From Citrobacter portucalensis (GTDB taxonomy: Bacteria; Pseudomonadota; Gammaproteobacteria; Enterobacterales; Enterobacteriaceae): 64,000 nt of DNA. The DNA lies in NCBI RefSeq assembly GCF_002042885.1, contig NZ_MVFY01000012.1, positions 1 through 64,000 on the forward strand. The letters are read 5' to 3'. Under the pieces are notes generated by a model. It had not been told where the DNA came from, searched no databases, and was given only the letters and a program-made list of their open reading frames with translations. Positions within the stretch are counted from its first letter, which is position 1. Each line of letters starts with the position of its first letter. The translations under genes were made by a program, and so were the position numbers. Shown here one piece after another: positions 52,875 through 62,043 of this stretch.

Positions 52875-52890
52875 CTGTATATACTCACAG
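52875..52890 (+). promoter_or_regulatory. SOS box 1 of lexA
   Basis: CTGTATATACTCACAG matches the LexA operator CTGT-N8-ACAG exactly. Confidence 0.95.
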
Positions 52891-52895
52891 CATAA

Positions 52896-52911
52896 CTGTA
52901 TATACACCCAG
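52896..52911 (+). promoter_or_regulatory. SOS box 2 of lexA
   Basis: CTGTATATACACCCAG matches CTGT-N8-ACAG with one change, 21 bp downstream of box 1 and 8 bp before the start codon. Paired boxes give tight autoregulation as in E. coli. Confidence 0.94.
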
Positions 52912-52919
52912 GGGGCGGA

Positions 52920-53528
52920 ATGAAAGCGTTAACGGCCAGGCAACAAGAGGTGTTTGATCTCATTAGAGATCACATCAGCCAGACAGGTATGCCACCGACG
53001 CGTGCGGAGATCGCGCAGCGTTTGGGGTTCCGTTCCCCAAACGCAGCTGAAGAACACCTGAAAGCGCTGGCGCGTAAAGGTGTGCTGGAAATTGTATCCG
53101 GCGCATCGCGCGGTATTCGACTGTTGCAGGAAGAAGAAGAAGGGTTACCGCTTGTTGGTCGCGTGGCAGCCGGTGAGCCACTTCTGGCGCAGCAGCACAT
53201 CGAAGGCCACTATCAGGTCGATCCTTCACTGTTCAAACCGAACGCCGATTTTCTTCTGCGCGTTAGCGGTATGTCGATGAAAGATATCGGGATTATGGAC
53301 GGTGACTTACTCGCTGTGCATAAAACCCAGGACGTGCGTAACGGCCAGGTTGTTGTTGCCCGTATTGATGACGAAGTTACGGTTAAGCGCCTGAAAAAGC
53401 AGGGAAACAAGGTTGAACTCCTGCCAGAAAACAGCGAATTCAAACCCATCGTTGTCGACCTGCGCGAACAAAACTTCACTATTGAAGGGCTGGCAGTAGG
53501 CGTCATCCGTAACGGTGAATGGCTGTAA
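52920..53528 (+). CDS. lexA: SOS repressor LexA
   Basis: LexA represses DNA-repair genes and cleaves itself when RecA filaments form. The 202-residue protein has an N-terminal winged HTH ([23 protein letters not shown]), the cleavage site Ala84-Gly85 in [10 protein letters not shown], catalytic Ser119 in SGMSMKDIG and Lys156 in VTVKRLKK. Two SOS boxes precede it. dinF follows across a REP pair. Confidence 0.98.
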   Translation: MKALTARQQEVFDLIRDHISQTGMPPTRAEIAQRLGFRSPNAAEEHLKALARKGVLEIVSGASRGIRLLQEEEEGLPLVGRVAAGEPLLAQQHIEGHYQVDPSLFKPNADFLLRVSGMSMKDIGIMDGDLLAVHKTQDVRNGQVVVARIDDEVTVKRLKKQGNKVELLPENSEFKPIVVDLREQNFTIEGLAVGVIRNGEWL

Positions 53529-53545
53529 TTTTCTGTTGAATCCCC

Positions 53546-53614
53546 GTAGGCCGGATAAGACGATGACGTCGCCATCCGGCAACGTGCCCGGTAGCGCTGC
53601 GCTTGCCGGGCCTG
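53546..53614. repeat. REP/BIME between lexA and dinF
   Basis: Two inverted units, 53546-53582 (GTAGGCCGGATAAGACG...) and 53586-53614 (GCCCGGTAGCGCTGCGC...), lie inside the lexA-dinF transcript. Confidence 0.9.
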
Positions 53615-53659
53615 CATCACATTATCCAGTACGTCTAACTTCTTCTCAGGCCCTCCTGT

Positions 53660-54979
53660 ATGCCTTTCTTTACCTCTTCTGATAAAGCACTCTGGCACCT
53701 CGCCTTACCCATGATCTTTTCCAATATCACCGTTCCCCTGCTGGGACTGGTGGATACCGCGGTGATTGGTCATCTGGATAGTCCGGTCTATCTTGGCGGT
53801 GTTGCGGTTGGTGCTACGGCAACCAGTTTTCTTTTTATGCTGCTGCTTTTTTTGCGCATGAGCACCACCGGTCTTACCGCCCAGGCATTTGGTGCGAAAA
53901 ATCCGCAGGCGCTGGCGCGCGCACTGGTGCAGCCGCTCATGCTGGCGCTGGGAGCAGGGTTGCTTATCGCACTTTTTCGTACGCCGATTATCGATCTGGC
54001 TCTGCACATTGTTGGCGGAAGTGAAGCGGTATTGGAGCAGGCCCGACGTTTCCTCGAAATTCGCTGGTTAAGCGCACCCGCCTCGCTGGCGAATCTGGTG
54101 CTGCTCGGCTGGCTGCTTGGCGTTCAGTATGCGCGTGCGCCGGTTATCTTGTTGATTGTCGGTAATATTCTCAACATTGTGCTCGATATATGGCTGGTGA
54201 TGGGCCTGCATATGAACGTGCAGGGTGCGGCACTGGCAACGGTGATTGCTGAATATGCCACCTTGCTGATCGGCCTGATGATGGTGCGCAAAGTCCTGCA
54301 TATGCGCGGAATTTCGCTGGCAATGCTGAAGCAGGCGTGGCGTGGCAACTTCCGCCGTTTGCTGGCGCTTAACCGTGACATCATGTTGCGCTCGCTACTG
54401 CTGCAGCTCTGTTTTGGCGCAATCACGGTGCTGGGTGCGCGTCTGGGAGGCGATATCATTGCGGTTAATGCCGTTCTGATGACCCTGTTAACCTTTACCG
54501 CCTACGCGCTGGATGGATTTGCCTATGCCGTGGAAGCGCATTCGGGCCAGGCCTATGGGGCGCGAGACGGTAGCCAGTTGCTGGACGTCTGGCGGGCGGC
54601 CTGCCGACAGTCCGGTATTGTGGCTATTTTGTTTTCGCTGGTTTATGCCCTGTTTGGCGAGCAGATTGTTGCGCTGCTGACCTCGCTGCCGCAGATCCAA
54701 CAGCTGGCCGATCGCTATCTTTTCTGGCAGGTGGTGTTACCGCTGGTGGGTGTCTGGTGTTATCTGCTAGACGGAATGTTTATTGGCGCGACGCGCGCGG
54801 CAGAAATGCGCAACAGTATGGCCGTTGCTGCCACAGGATTCGCATTAACGCTGCTGACTTTGCCGTGGCTGGGAAACCATGGCTTGTGGTTGGCGTTAAC
54901 CGTTTTCCTGGCGTTGCGCGGGCTTTCACTGGCCTTTATCTGGCGACGTCACTGGCGTAATGGAACCTGGTTTGCCTGA
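53660..54979 (+). CDS. dinF: MATE-family efflux protein DinF
   Basis: The 439-residue inner-membrane protein has 12 transmembrane segments of the MATE family, with LALPMIFSNITVPLLGLVDTAVIG at the N-terminus and the internal repeat LLRSLLLQLCFGAITVLGARLGGDIIAVN. In E. coli dinF is cotranscribed with lexA and SOS-induced, and has been linked to oxidative-stress and bile-salt protection. Same direction, 131 nt after lexA. Confidence 0.96.
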   Translation: MPFFTSSDKALWHLALPMIFSNITVPLLGLVDTAVIGHLDSPVYLGGVAVGATATSFLFMLLLFLRMSTTGLTAQAFGAKNPQALARALVQPLMLALGAGLLIALFRTPIIDLALHIVGGSEAVLEQARRFLEIRWLSAPASLANLVLLGWLLGVQYARAPVILLIVGNILNIVLDIWLVMGLHMNVQGAALATVIAEYATLLIGLMMVRKVLHMRGISLAMLKQAWRGNFRRLLALNRDIMLRSLLLQLCFGAITVLGARLGGDIIAVNAVLMTLLTFTAYALDGFAYAVEAHSGQAYGARDGSQLLDVWRAACRQSGIVAILFSLVYALFGEQIVALLTSLPQIQQLADRYLFWQVVLPLVGVWCYLLDGMFIGATRAAEMRNSMAVAATGFALTLLTLPWLGNHGLWLALTVFLALRGLSLAFIWRRHWRNGTWFA

Positions 54980-55115
54980 GCGGGATGGTTAAAAATTCCG
55001 AATAGTAAATAAAACCCAGAATCACTGACTACACTTATTCTCACGTCCAGCAAAAACAGCATGTGTCTGGACATGGCACTCTCGCTATTCACAACCTAAC
55101 GATGAGGACTTGATG

Positions 55116-55325
55116 ATGAATAAAGACGAAGTCGGCGGCAACTGGAAGCAGTTTAAAGGTAAAGTGAAAGAGCAATGGGGCAAACTGACCGATGATGATA
55201 TGACGGTCATTGAAGGTAAACGTGACCAACTGGTCGGTAAAGTCCAGGAGCGTTACGGTTACGCGAAAGATCAGGCGGAGAAAGAAGTTAACGATTGGGA
55301 AAAACGTAATGATTACCGCTGGTAA
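55116..55325 (+). CDS. yjbJ: CsbD-like stress protein YjbJ
   Basis: The 69-residue, highly charged, helical protein belongs to the CsbD family (NWKQFKGKVKEQWGKLTDDDM). It is almost identical to E. coli YjbJ, an abundant stationary-phase/osmotic-stress protein of unknown function. ATG 55116 has GAGG 8 nt upstream; the preceding in-frame ATG (55113) and TTG are closer to it. Confidence 0.95.
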   Translation: MNKDEVGGNWKQFKGKVKEQWGKLTDDDMTVIEGKRDQLVGKVQERYGYAKDQAEKEVNDWEKRNDYRW

Positions 55326-55373
55326 TTAACCCTTCCCTCCTGAGAGTACAAGGATGTACGCTCTCCCGCTTAC

Positions 55374-55892
55374 CTAGCGCCCAACTTTCTTCTTCACCTG
55401 AATCGTATGGTCATGCTGGCACTCGCCAGGATGGCGGCAAGATTCAACTTCCACACAGGCCGGACACAGCCCGTGGGCTTCAATAACGTTATGCCGCAGT
55501 GCAAAGCCCATTTTTGCCGCCAGCGTATGCATAATGTCTTCCACGCCTTCCGCACACTCTTCTTTTACCACGCCACAGCGGTCGCAAATGAACATTGCGG
55601 AACTGTGGGTTGGCTGATCGAACAGATGACAAAGCACATAGCTGTTGGTGGATTCCACCTTGTGCACGAAACCTTGTTCCAGCAGAAAATCGAGCGCACG
55701 ATATACGGTAGGTGGTTTAGCCTGTGGCTCAGTTTCCCGCAACAGGTCGAGCAGGTCATAGGCGCTGATCGCACCTTCCTGCAGGCTCATCAGGCGCAGT
55801 ACTTCGAGGCGTTGTGGCGTAAGCCGCACGTTGCGTTGCGCGCAGAGTTTTTCAGCTTGAGCCAATAACTCTTGCGTAGTGGTTTTGTCCAT
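55374..55892 (-). CDS. zur: zinc uptake regulator Zur
   Basis: Zur is the Fur-family repressor of zinc-uptake genes. The 172-residue protein has an N-terminal winged helix (VRLTPQRLEVLRLM...PPTVYRALDFLLEQGFV), the structural zinc pairs in FICDRCGVV and LCPACVEVESC, and a His/Cys-rich C-terminus (HPGECQHDHTIQV). It is one residue longer than E. coli Zur. The neighbouring cupin gene is divergent. Confidence 0.96.
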   Translation of the reverse strand: MDKTTTQELLAQAEKLCAQRNVRLTPQRLEVLRLMSLQEGAISAYDLLDLLRETEPQAKPPTVYRALDFLLEQGFVHKVESTNSYVLCHLFDQPTHSSAMFICDRCGVVKEECAEGVEDIMHTLAAKMGFALRHNVIEAHGLCPACVEVESCRHPGECQHDHTIQVKKKVGR

Positions 55893-56007
55893 TTGGCGCC
55901 TCGATTTGCGTGGAAGGTTAATCCCTTACTTTAACATGTTCTGCTTAAAACGCCGAGATCCACCGTGGTGTGCTATACCTGACGCATCGCAATACTGGAA
56001 AATAACC

Positions 56008-56496
56008 ATGAAAAGACCCGATTGTATTCGCCACTGGCGTGAGGTTGAGGGGGCTGATGACTCCACTTATCCTGACAGCGATGAGCTATTTGCTATTGGC
56101 GCGCCGCTTGCCCGCAAGTTGGGGTTAGGACGACTCGGCATTCATCATGAACGCCTGCCGCCGGGTCGGCGCACGTCGTACCCGCACGCTGAAAGCGATG
56201 AAGAAGAATTTATCTACGTGCTGGAAGGTTATCCTGAGGCCTGGATTAACGGGTATTTATGGAAGCTGGAACCGGGCGACAGCGTCGGTTTCCCGGCAGG
56301 TACAGGCGTGTGCCATACCTTTATCAATAACACCAGTGAAGAGGTGCGCCTGTTAGTCGTGGGTGAGGCGAACAAAAAATACAACCGCATTTATTATCCG
56401 CTTAACCCGGTCTACGCCGCTACACGTGAGGATCGCTGGGTCGACCATCCGCCGCAGTTTTTTGGATCTCACGACGGAAAACCGGGGCGTAAATAG
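56008..56496 (+). CDS. cupin-domain protein of unknown function
   Basis: The 162-residue protein is a single cupin barrel. Motif 1 reads RTSYPHAESDEEEFIYVLEGYPEAWING and motif 2 GDSVGFPAGTGVCHTFIN, giving likely metal ligands His, Glu, Glu/Asp and His. ATG 56008 is chosen because similarity to cupins begins there; the Shine-Dalgarno is weak. It lies between zur (divergent) and dusA, where K-12 has yjbL and yjbM. I do not know its substrate; some related proteins are annotated as possible transcription or sugar-binding factors. Confidence 0.8.
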   Translation: MKRPDCIRHWREVEGADDSTYPDSDELFAIGAPLARKLGLGRLGIHHERLPPGRRTSYPHAESDEEEFIYVLEGYPEAWINGYLWKLEPGDSVGFPAGTGVCHTFINNTSEEVRLLVVGEANKKYNRIYYPLNPVYAATREDRWVDHPPQFFGSHDGKPGRK

Positions 56497-56603
56497 CTTT
56501 TGTTTAGGGTCAGGGGGAGTGAGCCGCGAGGATGTGGCTCACTATCGTAACGGTCTATGCTATAGTAGCGCCCCTTTTTTAACCGGATGCTTGAATATTC
56601 GCC

Positions 56604-57602
56604 ATGCTGCCTGAATCTCAGTCTACCGCTTTTCCCGCTCATCGTTTTTCTATCGCGCCGATGCTCGACTGGACGGACAGACACTGCCGCTACTTTTTGC
56701 GCTTACTGTCCAGCCAGACGCTGCTCTATACGGAGATGGTAACCACTGGGGCAATCATTCATGGTAAAGGCGATTATCTGGCGTATAGCGAAGAAGAACA
56801 TCCGGTCGCATTGCAACTGGGCGGGAGCGATCCTGCGGCGCTGGCGCAGTGCGCAAAGCTCGCTGAACAGCGGGGCTACGACGAAATTAACCTCAACGTG
56901 GGTTGTCCTTCCGATCGCGTACAGAATGGCATGTTTGGCGCCTGCCTGATGGGGAATGCGCAACTGGTCGCCGATTGCATCAAAGCAATGCGCGACGTGG
57001 TGTCGATTCCGGTAACGGTGAAAACTCGTATCGGCATTGATGACCAGGACAGCTACGAATTCCTCTGCGATTTCATCAACACGGTATCTGGCAAAGGCGA
57101 ATGTGAGATGTTTATCATTCACGCCCGCAAGGCCTGGCTGTCCGGGTTAAGCCCGAAAGAAAACCGCGAAATTCCACCGCTGGATTATGACCGTGTTTAT
57201 CAGTTAAAGCGTGATTTTCCGCATCTGACGATGTCGATCAACGGCGGCATTAAATCGTTGGAAGAAGCGAACATTCATCTGCAACATATGGATGGCGTGA
57301 TGGTGGGGCGTGAGGCGTATCAAAACCCAGGCATTCTGGCGTCCGTTGACCGCGAGATTTTTGCAGCTACCACCAAAGATTCCGATCCAGTCGCCGTGGT
57401 GCGTGCCATGTACCCGTATATTGAGCGTGAACTGAGTAAGGGAACCTATTTGGGACATGTGACACGCCATATGTTGGGGCTGTTTCAGGGCATCCCTGGT
57501 GCCCGTCAGTGGCGTCGCTATCTGAGCGAGAATGCACATAAAGCCGGGGCAGATATTAACGTTCTGGAGCATGCGCTGAAGCTGGTGGCAGACAAGCGTT
57601 AA
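56604..57602 (+). CDS. dusA: tRNA-dihydrouridine(20/20a) synthase DusA
   Basis: DusA uses FMN and NADPH to make dihydrouridine at positions 20/20a of tRNA. The 332-residue protein has the Dus barrel start [17 protein letters not shown], the catalytic Cys in [12 protein letters not shown] (about Cys101), and phosphate-binding [12 protein letters not shown]. Its N-terminus differs from E. coli, as is common. A likely -10 TATAGT near 56559 lies ahead of the gene. Confidence 0.96.
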   Translation: MLPESQSTAFPAHRFSIAPMLDWTDRHCRYFLRLLSSQTLLYTEMVTTGAIIHGKGDYLAYSEEEHPVALQLGGSDPAALAQCAKLAEQRGYDEINLNVGCPSDRVQNGMFGACLMGNAQLVADCIKAMRDVVSIPVTVKTRIGIDDQDSYEFLCDFINTVSGKGECEMFIIHARKAWLSGLSPKENREIPPLDYDRVYQLKRDFPHLTMSINGGIKSLEEANIHLQHMDGVMVGREAYQNPGILASVDREIFAATTKDSDPVAVVRAMYPYIERELSKGTYLGHVTRHMLGLFQGIPGARQWRRYLSENAHKAGADINVLEHALKLVADKR

Positions 57603-57684
57603 GTTTTCACCAAAAGTTAGTTAATTTCACCACGCCCTGCGCTTTGTCGCGGGGTGTTTTCTTTATAAATCAACGCATTATTTT

Positions 57685-57700
57685 TGGCATGTTTCTTGTA
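57685..57700 (+). promoter_or_regulatory. sigma-54 promoter of pspG
   Basis: TGGCATGTTTCTTGTA fits the -24/-12 pattern (TGGCA-N6-TTGCA) with T for C in the -12 element, 35 nt before pspG. E. coli pspG is sigma-54/PspF-dependent. Confidence 0.75.
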
Positions 57701-57735
57701 AAGCAATGGAGAGAATTTCATTTTGGGAGAGAGCC

Positions 57736-57978
57736 ATGCTGGAACTACTTTTTGTGATTGGATTTTTTATCATGCTGATGGTCACCGGCGTATCTTTGCT
57801 GGGCGTTCTGGCCGCATTGGTCGTAGCCACCGCCGTGATGTTTCTGGGCGGACTATTTGCCTTGATGATTAAACTGTTGCCCTGGCTGCTACTGGCTGTT
57901 GCCGTGGTGTGGGTGATCAAGGCGATAAAAGCGCCAAAAGTCCCACAGTATCAGCGCAATAACCGCCGGTTTTACTAA
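57736..57978 (+). CDS. pspG: phage shock protein G
   Basis: The 80-residue inner-membrane protein has two to three hydrophobic segments (residues 1-20, 24-43, 47-70) and a basic tail. It matches E. coli PspG (YjbO) from MLELLFVIGFF on. The chosen ATG has GAGAGAG upstream; the frame opens ten codons earlier within the promoter region and is not conserved. It belongs to the phage-shock response to inner-membrane stress. Confidence 0.93.
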   Translation: MLELLFVIGFFIMLMVTGVSLLGVLAALVVATAVMFLGGLFALMIKLLPWLLLAVAVVWVIKAIKAPKVPQYQRNNRRFY

Positions 57979-58102
57979 GGTATTGAGCGGTACGTCACAA
58001 CCTGCAACATTGCCTTTAGAACCAAATAGGAATTGATTATCAAATCTGTCACTATTGCCAGGTTAACGAATTCATCGAGCTGTACCCTACATACAGCCGA
58101 AC

Positions 58103-58135
58103 TAAAAAAAGAAAGGGCTTCCTGCGGGAAGCCCT
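58103..58135 (-). terminator. qorA terminator
   Basis: On the minus strand AGGGCTTCC / GGAAGCCCT is followed by TTCTTTTTTT, about 23 nt past the qorA stop. Confidence 0.92.
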
Positions 58136-58157
58136 AATTCTTTCTTTCCCCGTCATC

Positions 58158-59141
58158 TTAAGGAATTAGCAAACTCGATCCCTGCGTGGCACGGCTTTCC
58201 AGTACTTCATGAGCACGCTGTGCATCGTGCAGTGCGAATGTTTGACCAGGCGCGACATCCACTTTGATCACTCCGCTGGCAATCAGCGAGAAAAGCTCAT
58301 TGCTGGCTTCGGTTAATTCGCGGTGATTGGTGATGTAACCCTGTAGAGAAGGACGGGTCACGTAGAGCGAACCTTTCTGGTTCAGAATGCCTAAGTTCAC
58401 GCCAGTAACCGGCCCGGAAGCATTACCAAAGCTGACCATTAATCCCCGGCGCTGTAAACAATCCAGCGAGGCTTCCCAGGTATCTTTCCCCACCGAGTCA
58501 TACACCACCCGCACTTTTTTACCGCCAGTTACCTCTTTCACTCGCTCAACAATGCTCTCTTCACGATAGTTGATGACCTGCCATGCGCCAGCCTGCAGCG
58601 CAATTTGCGCTTTTTGCGCACTGCCGACAGTACCAATCAGCTTCGCACCCAATGCTTTTGCCCACTGGCAGGCAATCATACCGACGCCACCTGCGGCTGC
58701 GTGGAATAAAAACGGTTCGTCAGGCTGGATTTCATAGGTTTTGCGTAACAGATAAAAAACGGTTAGCCCTTTAAGAAACGAGGCGGCAGCTTGTTCAAAC
58801 GAGATAGCGTTAGGCAGGATGGCGGCTTTATCGGCCGGAACGTTATGCACTGAGCTGTAGGCGCCAAGAGCAGACTGGGCGTACACCACGCGATCGCCAG
58901 CTTTAATGTGTGTCACTTTGCTGCCAACTTTGCTGACTACGCCGGCGGCTTCGGTACCCAGCCCGCTGGGCAGGGAAGGCGGTGGATAAAGACCACTGCG
59001 GATGTAGGTGTCGATATAGTTGATCCCAATCGCTTTGTTCTCGACCTGGATTTCGTTTTCCGCCGGGTCTACGGGCGTAAACTCCACCGCCTTGAGTACA
59101 TCAGGGCCACCATGCTTGTGAAATTCAATACGTGTTGCCAT
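58158..59141 (-). CDS. qorA: NADPH:quinone oxidoreductase QorA
   Basis: QorA is a zinc-less medium-chain dehydrogenase that reduces quinones with NADPH. ATG 59141 with GGAGGAAG gives 327 residues as in E. coli; a 30-codon upstream extension runs into the dnaB start and is rejected. The cofactor motif AAAGGVGMIACQWAK (about 149-163) and GLGTEAAGVVSKVG are intact. Divergent from dnaB with only 64 nt between start codons. Confidence 0.96.
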   Translation of the reverse strand: MATRIEFHKHGGPDVLKAVEFTPVDPAENEIQVENKAIGINYIDTYIRSGLYPPPSLPSGLGTEAAGVVSKVGSKVTHIKAGDRVVYAQSALGAYSSVHNVPADKAAILPNAISFEQAAASFLKGLTVFYLLRKTYEIQPDEPFLFHAAAGGVGMIACQWAKALGAKLIGTVGSAQKAQIALQAGAWQVINYREESIVERVKEVTGGKKVRVVYDSVGKDTWEASLDCLQRRGLMVSFGNASGPVTGVNLGILNQKGSLYVTRPSLQGYITNHRELTEASNELFSLIASGVIKVDVAPGQTFALHDAQRAHEVLESRATQGSSLLIP

Positions 59142-59205
59142 GCTTCCTCCAAAAGAAATGTGGTAATCTTTCGACCCAATCATTATCTCGGTAACTCCAT
59201 TCACT

Positions 59206-60621
59206 ATGGCAGGAAATAAACCCTTCAACAAACAACAGACTGATGCTCGTGAGCGCGATCCCCAGGTCGCCGGGCTGAAAGTACCGCCGCACTCGATTGA
59301 AGCGGAACAGTCGGTGTTGGGCGGTTTAATGCTGGATAACGAACGCTGGGACGATGTCGCCGAGCGTGTGGTGGCGGAAGATTTTTATACCCGTCCGCAC
59401 CGGCATATCTTCACGGAAATGCATCGCCTGCAGGAGATGGGAAAACCCATCGATCTGATCACACTGGCAGAGTCGCTGGAAGTTCAGGGACAACTGGACA
59501 GCGTCGGCGGTTTTGCTTACCTGGCTGAATTGTCTAAAAACACGCCAAGTGCGGCGAACATTAGCGCTTATGCGGATATCGTCCGCGAACGCGCCGTTGT
59601 TCGTGACATGATTTCAGTTGCAAACGAAATCGCGGAAGCCGGTTTTGATCCGCAAGGACGCTCCAGTGAAGATCTGTTGGACCTTGCAGAATCCCGCGTC
59701 TTTAAAATCGCGGAAAGCCGCGCTAATAAAGACGAAGGCCCGAAAAATATTACTGACGTGCTCGACGCCACCGTCGCGCGTATCGAGCAGCTGTTCCAGC
59801 AACCGCACGACGGCGTCACCGGGGTGAACACCGGTTATGACGACCTCAATAAAAAGACGGCTGGTTTGCAGCCGTCAGACTTAATTATTGTCGCCGCGCG
59901 TCCGTCGATGGGTAAAACGACATTTGCAATGAACCTCGTCGAAAACGCGGCCATGTTGCAGGATAAGCCGGTTCTTATCTTTAGTCTTGAAATGCCCTCA
60001 GAACAGATCATGATGCGTTCCCTGGCCTCGCTCTCACGCGTAGACCAAACTAAAATCCGTACCGGTCAACTGGATGATGAGGACTGGGCGCGAATTTCCG
60101 GAACAATGGGTATTTTGCTGGAGAAACGAAACATCTATATTGATGACTCTTCCGGCCTGACGCCAACGGAAGTGCGTTCGCGTGCCCGTCGTATCGCCCG
60201 TGAACATGGCGGTATCGGACTTATCATGATCGACTACCTGCAACTGATGCGCGTACCGTCGCTCTCCGACAACCGTACGCTGGAAATTGCAGAAATCTCC
60301 CGCTCGCTGAAAGCGTTAGCGAAAGAACTGCATGTGCCGGTGGTGGCGCTGTCGCAGCTTAACCGCTCTCTGGAACAACGTGCCGACAAGCGTCCGGTCA
60401 ACTCGGATCTGCGTGAGTCCGGCTCCATCGAGCAGGATGCCGACTTAATCATGTTTATCTATCGTGATGAGGTTTATCACGAAAATAGCGACCTGAAAGG
60501 GATCGCAGAAATCATTATTGGTAAGCAACGTAACGGCCCGATCGGTACGGTGCGCCTGACGTTTAACGGTCAGTGGTCGCGATTCGATAACTATGCGGGC
60601 CCACAATACGACGACGAATAA
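59206..60621 (+). CDS. dnaB: replicative DNA helicase DnaB
   Basis: DnaB is the hexameric 5'-3' helicase at the replication fork. The 471-residue length equals E. coli. The N-terminal DnaG-binding domain (about 24-140), Walker A ARPSMGKTTF (about 229-238), Walker B LIMIDYLQLM and the arginine-finger region ADKRPVNSDLRESGSIEQDADL are all present. No intein or unusual insertion. A repeat and a hairpin follow. Confidence 0.98.
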   Translation: MAGNKPFNKQQTDARERDPQVAGLKVPPHSIEAEQSVLGGLMLDNERWDDVAERVVAEDFYTRPHRHIFTEMHRLQEMGKPIDLITLAESLEVQGQLDSVGGFAYLAELSKNTPSAANISAYADIVRERAVVRDMISVANEIAEAGFDPQGRSSEDLLDLAESRVFKIAESRANKDEGPKNITDVLDATVARIEQLFQQPHDGVTGVNTGYDDLNKKTAGLQPSDLIIVAARPSMGKTTFAMNLVENAAMLQDKPVLIFSLEMPSEQIMMRSLASLSRVDQTKIRTGQLDDEDWARISGTMGILLEKRNIYIDDSSGLTPTEVRSRARRIAREHGGIGLIMIDYLQLMRVPSLSDNRTLEIAEISRSLKALAKELHVPVVALSQLNRSLEQRADKRPVNSDLRESGSIEQDADLIMFIYRDEVYHENSDLKGIAEIIIGKQRNGPIGTVRLTFNGQWSRFDNYAGPQYDDE

Positions 60622-60628
60622 ATCTCCG

Positions 60629-60728
60629 TCATCCTTCATGCTGCAGATGCGTTGACTACGCCCGTTCACCCCAGTCACTTAGTTTACTAAGCTCCCGGGG
60701 ATTCTCTGGCTTGTCGCGTGACTTGGAC
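60629..60728. repeat. roughly 100-bp dispersed intergenic repeat, copy 2 (inverted)
   Basis: Read on the minus strand it gives GAATCCCCGGGAGC, hairpin CTTAG-TAAA-CTAAG (60678-60691), GTGACTGGGGTGAACGG, and GTAGTCAACGCATCTGCAGC, matching the copy at 23349-23447 block by block. It directly follows dnaB. A GC-rich tail with CCCCTTCGGGG (about 60740-60750) continues it. Confidence 0.75.
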
Positions 60729-60766
60729 TGCGTCCTCGCCCCTTCGGGGCCAGCGCAGGCGCTGTT

Positions 60767-60788
60767 CAAAAACGCCAAAGCGTTTTTG
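60767..60788 (+). terminator. dnaB terminator candidate
   Basis: Perfect 9-bp stem CAAAAACGC / GCGTTTTTG with a CAAA loop; the T run forms part of the stem. It lies 48 nt before alr. Confidence 0.6.
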
Positions 60789-60835
60789 TCCTGCAACACG
60801 AATGATTTAGGAAATTCTTTTATTAAGGAATACAA

Positions 60836-61915
60836 ATGCAAGCGGCAACTGTAGTTATTAACCGCCGCGCTCTGCGACACAACCTGCAACGTCTGCGTGA
60901 ACTGGCTCCAGCCAGCAAACTGGTTGCGGTCGTGAAAGCGAACGCCTACGGCCATGGTCTGTTAGAGACCGCGCGAACGCTCCCCGATGCGGACGCTTTT
61001 GGTGTTGCTCGTCTTGAAGAAGCCCTGCGCTTGCGAGCGGGAGGGATCACGCAGCCCATCCTGCTGCTGGAGGGATTTTTTGATGCCTCCGATCTGCCGA
61101 CTATTTCCGCGCAGCGCCTGCATACTGCCGTCCACAACCAGGAGCAGCTCGAAGCTCTGGAAGCCGCTAAACTGGCTGAACCCGTTACCGTCTGGATGAA
61201 GCTCGATACCGGTATGCATCGCCTGGGCGTACGCCCTGAGCAGGCCGAGGCGTTTTATCAGCGCTTAACACAGTGTGAAAACGTGCGCCAGCCGGTCAAT
61301 ATCGTCAGCCACTTTGCTCGTGCTGACGAGCCTGAGTGTGGCGCGACCGAAAAACAGCTCGATATCTTCAACAGTTTTTGTGAAGGCAAACCGGGGCAGC
61401 GTTCGATTGCCGCGTCGGGTGGTATTTTGCTGTGGCCGCAGTCTCACTTCGACTGGGCGCGTCCGGGGCTGATTCTGTATGGCGTATCGCCACTGGAAAA
61501 TCACTCCATCGGCGCTGATTTTGGCTGCCAGCCGGTAATGTCGCTGACCTCAAGCCTGATTGCGGTGCGTGAGCACAAAGCGGGCGAGCCGGTTGGTTAT
61601 GGTGGAACCTGGCTGAGTGAGCGCGACACGCGTCTTGGCGTGGTAGCGATGGGCTATGGCGATGGTTACCCGCGCGCAGCGCCTTCGGGGACGCCGGTAC
61701 TGGTCAATGGCCGTGAAGTGCCGATCGTCGGTCGCGTCGCGATGGATATGATCTGCGTCGATTTAGGCCCCGAAGCGCAGGATAAAGCCGGCGATTCGGT
61801 GATTCTGTGGGGCGAGGGCTTGCCCGTTGAACGCATTGCTGAAATGACGAAAGTAAGTGCTTACGAACTTATTACGCGCCTGACCTCAAGGGTAGCGATG
61901 AAGTATATCGATTAG
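60836..61915 (+). CDS. alr: alanine racemase, biosynthetic
   Basis: Alr makes D-alanine for peptidoglycan. The 359-residue, PLP-dependent, type III-fold enzyme has the cofactor Lys in [12 protein letters not shown] (about 34), the catalytic Tyr in [15 protein letters not shown] (about 255) and [16 protein letters not shown]. Position after dnaB identifies it as alr rather than the catabolic dadX. tyrB follows. Confidence 0.97.
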   Translation: MQAATVVINRRALRHNLQRLRELAPASKLVAVVKANAYGHGLLETARTLPDADAFGVARLEEALRLRAGGITQPILLLEGFFDASDLPTISAQRLHTAVHNQEQLEALEAAKLAEPVTVWMKLDTGMHRLGVRPEQAEAFYQRLTQCENVRQPVNIVSHFARADEPECGATEKQLDIFNSFCEGKPGQRSIAASGGILLWPQSHFDWARPGLILYGVSPLENHSIGADFGCQPVMSLTSSLIAVREHKAGEPVGYGGTWLSERDTRLGVVAMGYGDGYPRAAPSGTPVLVNGREVPIVGRVAMDMICVDLGPEAQDKAGDSVILWGEGLPVERIAEMTKVSAYELITRLTSRVAMKYID

Positions 61916-61925
61916 CAGCATGATG

Positions 61926-61957
61926 TGCCGGACAGGTGGTTACGCCGCCTTCCGGCA
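61926..61957. repeat. REP-like unit between alr and tyrB
   Basis: Diverged unit TGCCGGACAGGTGGTTACGCCGCCTTCCGGCAA, 11 nt after the alr stop. Confidence 0.7.
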
Positions 61958-62043
61958 ATATTCCTCTCAACATCCTCTCGATCTTCTCCCACTTCCGGTT
62001 TATTGTGTTCTTAACCCCTGCCTGTAAACCCGGAGAACCACAC

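Noticed and set aside
61936-62043. Upstream ATG start for tyrB
   Set aside because: The extra 36 residues cover REP-like DNA and are not conserved; the GTG at 62044 has a proper ribosome-binding site.
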